Shown here: positions 62,001-64,000 of the stretch, one piece after another
Layout: each line of letters starts with the position of its first letter
Position numbering within the stretch: position 1 is the first letter of the stretch
DNA from: JAAFJU01 sp043764895
Lineage (GTDB): Bacteria > Cyanobacteriota > Cyanobacteriia > Leptolyngbyales > Leptolyngbyaceae
Direction of reading: 5' to 3'
Assembly: GCA_043764895.1 (NCBI GenBank)
Contig: JAYUJY010000031.1
Coordinates: 1-64,000 of the forward strand
DNA length: 64,000 bases
Program-made: the position numbers and the translations under genes
Notes under the pieces: generated by a model
What the model was told of the DNA's origin: nothing
The model's input: only the letters and a program-made list of their open reading frames with translations
Databases searched by the model: none

Positions 62001-64000
62001 TTGCTGTGACGTAAGGTTGACAGCAAGTGTCCCGTTGAGATTTCCGCCGAGCTGGGTGCCGCCGAGGGATTCGCTAATTCCAGCTTGAGCGATCGCAGCA
62101 GCAATAGGTTTATCGAGTCCAAAGCCGTTAAGTTCATCCAGGTTTAGATTCTGAATAGCGACGTTGAAGAGTTCGCCCGATCGTACCGCATCGACGCTGC
62201 TATTGCCCCGATGAAGGCTCGCGCTAATGGGCTGAAGGTTGGCATCAAGCTTGGCTGAAATGCGATCGCGATTGCTAGCGACGTTGAAATCTAGCCCTTT
62301 ATTCAATGCAAAATCGATCGTCCCCCGCAGCGCATCAAACTTAACTCCATTCACGTTTAACGCATTCAGTGCAATGTTGCCGTTAACGCTAGGTGCTTTG
62401 GGCGTTCCGGTGATTTTGCCGTCGAAGTCGGTGCTGCCGGAGAGTTTGACATTGGCGGGAAGATTGGCGGGAAGTGAGGCAAGGGAAATTCCTTGAGTTT
62501 TGACGTTGAGATCAAATCCGGTGATGTCAGGCTTCTCACCCAATTCTGCGAAGACCGTGCCATTGACCGAGAGACCCGGTGCGCTCGCATTGTTGATATT
62601 GAGTTGTTTCCCGGTCCATTCGATGTCGGCGACGATCGGGTCTTGAATCACGGCCACGCCCTCGGAAAGACGGGTGATGCCTGCGACTCGGACGGTTTGG
62701 GGACTCAGGTTAGCGACGTTACCAGTAACTTTTAAATCACTGCTAAAGATGCCTCGCAGGTCAGGGGAGAATTTATTCAGACCAATGCCGTCTGTTTTGA
62801 CATTCAGGGCGATGTTACCATCGACGATCGTGCCATTAATATTGGCTATGCCGCCTTCGACTTGGGCGGTTGTATTTTGCAATTTGATCCTGTTGCCGAC
62901 GATGGCAATTTCACCTCTCGCAGGATACTGGGCTTCGGGGGCGTTCCAGGCGATGAGGGTATTAGGATTGGTGGCGGAACCGGAGACGGAGACAGTGGCG
63001 CTCAGGGTGCCGAGTTTGGTGGGAATGGCTTTGCCGCCGTTGTAGGTTTGGGCGATCGTGTCGCCGGGGAGATCCGTTGCTTGGAATCGCAAATCGATCG
63101 CTTCGGGCCTTGAGAGTGCGATCGTGCCAGCGCCTGTGATTTTGCCGCCCAACTGAGGAAGAATAAATAGATCGGTTAATGTGACGAGCAATGATTTTGA
63201 ATCGACTTTGAAGTTGGTGGCTACATCCTTAAGAACGATCGCTTGACGATTCTGGTTCGATAGTCCTAGATTGCTATCGGCTTCGGGATTATCAATTTTG
63301 AAATCGGTATTGATAACGGTGATGGGGGTTGTATTTCTGACGTTTCCTGCCACGATCGGGTTGTCGAGTGGACCTGTGACTTTAATTTCGGTGAGGACGG
63401 TTCCGTTAATGGTGGCGGGCGGGGTTAACTTAAAGGTTTTGATCAGAGTTGGAATAGTCGTAGGTGCGGTTTTGGCGGTGAGGTTGATGCCTTTTTCGAG
63501 GTCGATGATGCCTTTGGTTTGGACGGGGATAGTGTCGGCGACGAGGGCTTTGGATTTTTCGAGGATGATGCGTTTGCCGTCGAATTTGACTTCGCCGTCC
63601 GATTTGCTGACGCCGTAGGGGACGCCGGGAAATCGGGCGGCAATGTTGGTGAAGGTTCCGGTGCCGTTGAGGGTGGGGTATTTTTCACCGGGACGGATTT
63701 TGATGTCGAGGTTGCCGTTGAGTTCGCCGCTTTTGACTTCGATGGGGAGGCGGATGAGGCGATCGATTTCACTCAGGAGGAGTTTGTTGCCTCGGGTTTG
63801 GGCGTTGATTTCGAGCTGTTGGGTGGGTTTGGGTTGGTTTTTGGGGACAAGAGGGGTGGTGTCGAGGACTTGGGCGTTGAGGTTGAAGGTGCCTTGGGTG
63901 GTGGATTCTCCGTTGGCGTTGAGGATGATGCGTTTGTTTTTGTCGAGGATTGCGATTTGGGCGTTGAAGTTTTTGTAGTCGATCGTTTTTGGGGGTTGGG
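59091..64000 (-). CDS. TamB-type translocation/assembly protein, C-terminal part
   Basis: Long periplasm-spanning protein of the AsmA-like/TamB family, thought to move lipids or help place proteins between inner and outer membranes. At least 1,600 residues are in the window; the N-terminus lies beyond the right edge. An internal GTG at 63353 is not the start, since the reading frame stays open to at least 63450 with family-like text (TVLTEIKVTGPLDNP). Seen: many repeats of the GTxxNP type (SGSATNPNTLIAW, GPRNKPNFLGALAL, VNGTLDNPAPVGRI) and the conserved C-terminal DUF490 domain with FELSALNLTLGDNV, VALLGGGFINTLGRG and a final Phe (FETRF) typical of an outer-membrane-associated end. Confidence 0.93.
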   Translation of the reverse strand, partial: QPPKTIDYKNFNAQIAILDKNKRIILNANGESTTQGTFNLNAQVLDTTPLVPKNQPKPTQQLEINAQTRGNKLLLSEIDRLIRLPIEVKSGELNGNLDIKIRPGEKYPTLNGTGTFTNIAARFPGVPYGVSKSDGEVKFDGKRIILEKSKALVADTIPVQTKGIIDLEKGINLTAKTAPTTIPTLIKTFKLTPPATINGTVLTEIKVTGPLDNPIVAGNVRNTTPITVINTDFKIDNPEADSNLGLSNQNRQAIVLKDVATNFKVDSKSLLVTLTDLFILPQLGGKITGAGTIALSRPEAIDLRFQATDLPGDTIAQTYNGGKAIPTKLGTLSATVSVSGSATNPNTLIAWNAPEAQYPARGEIAIVGNRIKLQNTTAQVEGGIANINGTIVDGNIALNVKTDGIGLNKFSPDLRGIFSSDLKVTGNVANLSPQTVRVAGITRLSEGVAVIQDPIVADIEWTGKQLNINNASAPGLSVNGTVFAELGEKPDITGFDLNVKTQGISLASLPANLPANVKLSGSTDFDGKITGTPKAPSVNGNIALNALNVNGVKFDALRGTIDFALNKGLDFNVASNRDRISAKLDANLQPISASLHRGNSSVDAVRSGELFNVAIQNLNLDELNGFGLDKPIAAAIAQAGISESLGGTQLGGNLNGTLAVNLTSQQLQTGIFNINSPRLGNFRATSLTASLSGGSLTAINAGSIAIVAPRLSNLFEANDVNVTVKGANLLTGAIVGANVTVNAPRVATFTAKQITANLGSGSLKSGQSGTVSVLNPRVGTGRGEDFKAAFYLSDQKISLQKSTLRLPLLDDRGNPTGEVGTIAFKGDVNLRGEPQVNAEMAVTDGRFEDVLKLAQVFNLEDLTRSSPLPTYGSARDVVAEKIDVKDKTLLQQLQTYAKNNQALSQIAETRQGSILPTSLDIRGRFDSTVKIAGNPFRPDRLKADFSVKAKNLEWRPYASYLEENSDRSKLDRNPNRVLKADSAILEGGLDNGVLSIRPFILNSGDTKIRLSSVQIGEVDEQSGQLKIENLPVEAIQEFIPVPLSLAGQPLALTGKLNATVSLSGPRNKPNFLGALALVDGTLNGSPIQSANGSFNYIDGRVSFNNRIIANSSEPIVVQGELPIDLPLPTGTVSSSDRSVRIAARIKDDGLALLNLLGQPIAWQGGKGQLNLDITQNDTTPLTILGSLTLDGAQVKVQALPEPLTNVKGRIFANPSGIQVEELRGEFSKGSIVAQGTLPLVGFSDPVLSEELPPVASPIPSPALPSPEPLKIAVSKVAIPRQQPLTIALQKIAINLKGLYQGGVNGNLIVGGSVFSPRIGGKVSLTNGQVLLTDAPTTDLAAGGKTDGRVPFELSALNLTLGDNVRVVRAPIINFVARGNLIVNGTLDNPAPVGRIDLQAGQVNLFTTQFVLARGYRNFAEFRKELGLDPILDVRLVTAVPEVTRTRIPTNNITAEIAESINTANTIGGVQTVRIQARANGPASLLTENLELKSSPSRSNTEIVALLGGGFINTLGRGDDATLGIANFAGSALLTNVQGAIGNALGLSEFRLFPTLIGNEKQKTSTLGLAAEAGVDLLRTKDGLPIISATIFRVLTVPNQNTQLGLRYRVNEQFLFRGSTDFSGDNRGVVEFETRF

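Noticed and set aside
63353..63353. GTG as the start of the TamB gene
   Set aside because: The frame continues upstream with family-like sequence (TVLTEIKVTGPLDNP), so this is an internal codon; the gene extends beyond the window.

Overview
The window reads as chromosome of a filamentous cyanobacterium. GCGATCGC-type HIP1 octamers are dense throughout. The gene set includes a photosystem II subunit (Psb30), an acyl-lipid delta-9 desaturase (DesC), a ThiD2-ThiE fusion, a long TamB, and the multicellularity regulator HetR beside a PatX-type RGSGR peptide gene. HetR plus PatX points to a filamentous lineage. Whether it makes heterocysts cannot be told from this window.

Layout. 1-7 kb: start of a bifunctional nuclease gene, riboflavin synthase, a MacA/MacB-type export pair without its ATPase, a Pro/Gly-rich conserved protein and an alpha/beta hydrolase. 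7-16 kb: signalling genes (hybrid histidine kinase, REC-PAS protein, two AAA-like STAND-type ATPases), a TetR regulator fused to a tyrosine-recombinase-like domain divergent from desC, and a decayed kinase fossil. 16.1-25 kb: an eight-gene exopolysaccharide operon (WecG-type transferase, four GT2 enzymes of which two are a recent tandem duplicate, flippase, chain-length protein, polymerase/ligase). 25-45 kb: mostly housekeeping (OYE reductase with ArsR regulator, MutS2, CNNM transporter, ThiD2-ThiE and ThiS, GH5 enzyme, RlmD, Apt, DUF4330, M48 protease, CobM, FAD enzyme).

45.2-46.8 kb: patX-hetR. The small patX product carries three exact RGSGR pentapeptides in 10-residue repeats behind a signal-peptide-like start. 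HetR (299 aa) follows, and its stop codon lies inside a MITE-like palindromic element that occurs three times in the window.

50.8-56.4 kb: an accessory island of toxin-antitoxin and nuclease genes, much of it decaying. It holds hicB with a broken hicA, a DUF4351 tail, mazEF between about 60-bp direct repeats, vapBC, an OLD-family ATPase/nuclease frameshifted in its Walker A motif, and a frameshifted HNH nuclease with its partner. A short repeat (core GATCGCACCTCCCCCGAAAA) sits at most module boundaries.

56.6-64 kb: an alpha/beta hydrolase, psb30, a YkgJ-type protein, two half-size GDT1/UPF0016 manganese-exporter subunits, and a TamB gene that runs off the right edge. No rRNA, tRNA, complete transposase or CRISPR array was recognised.
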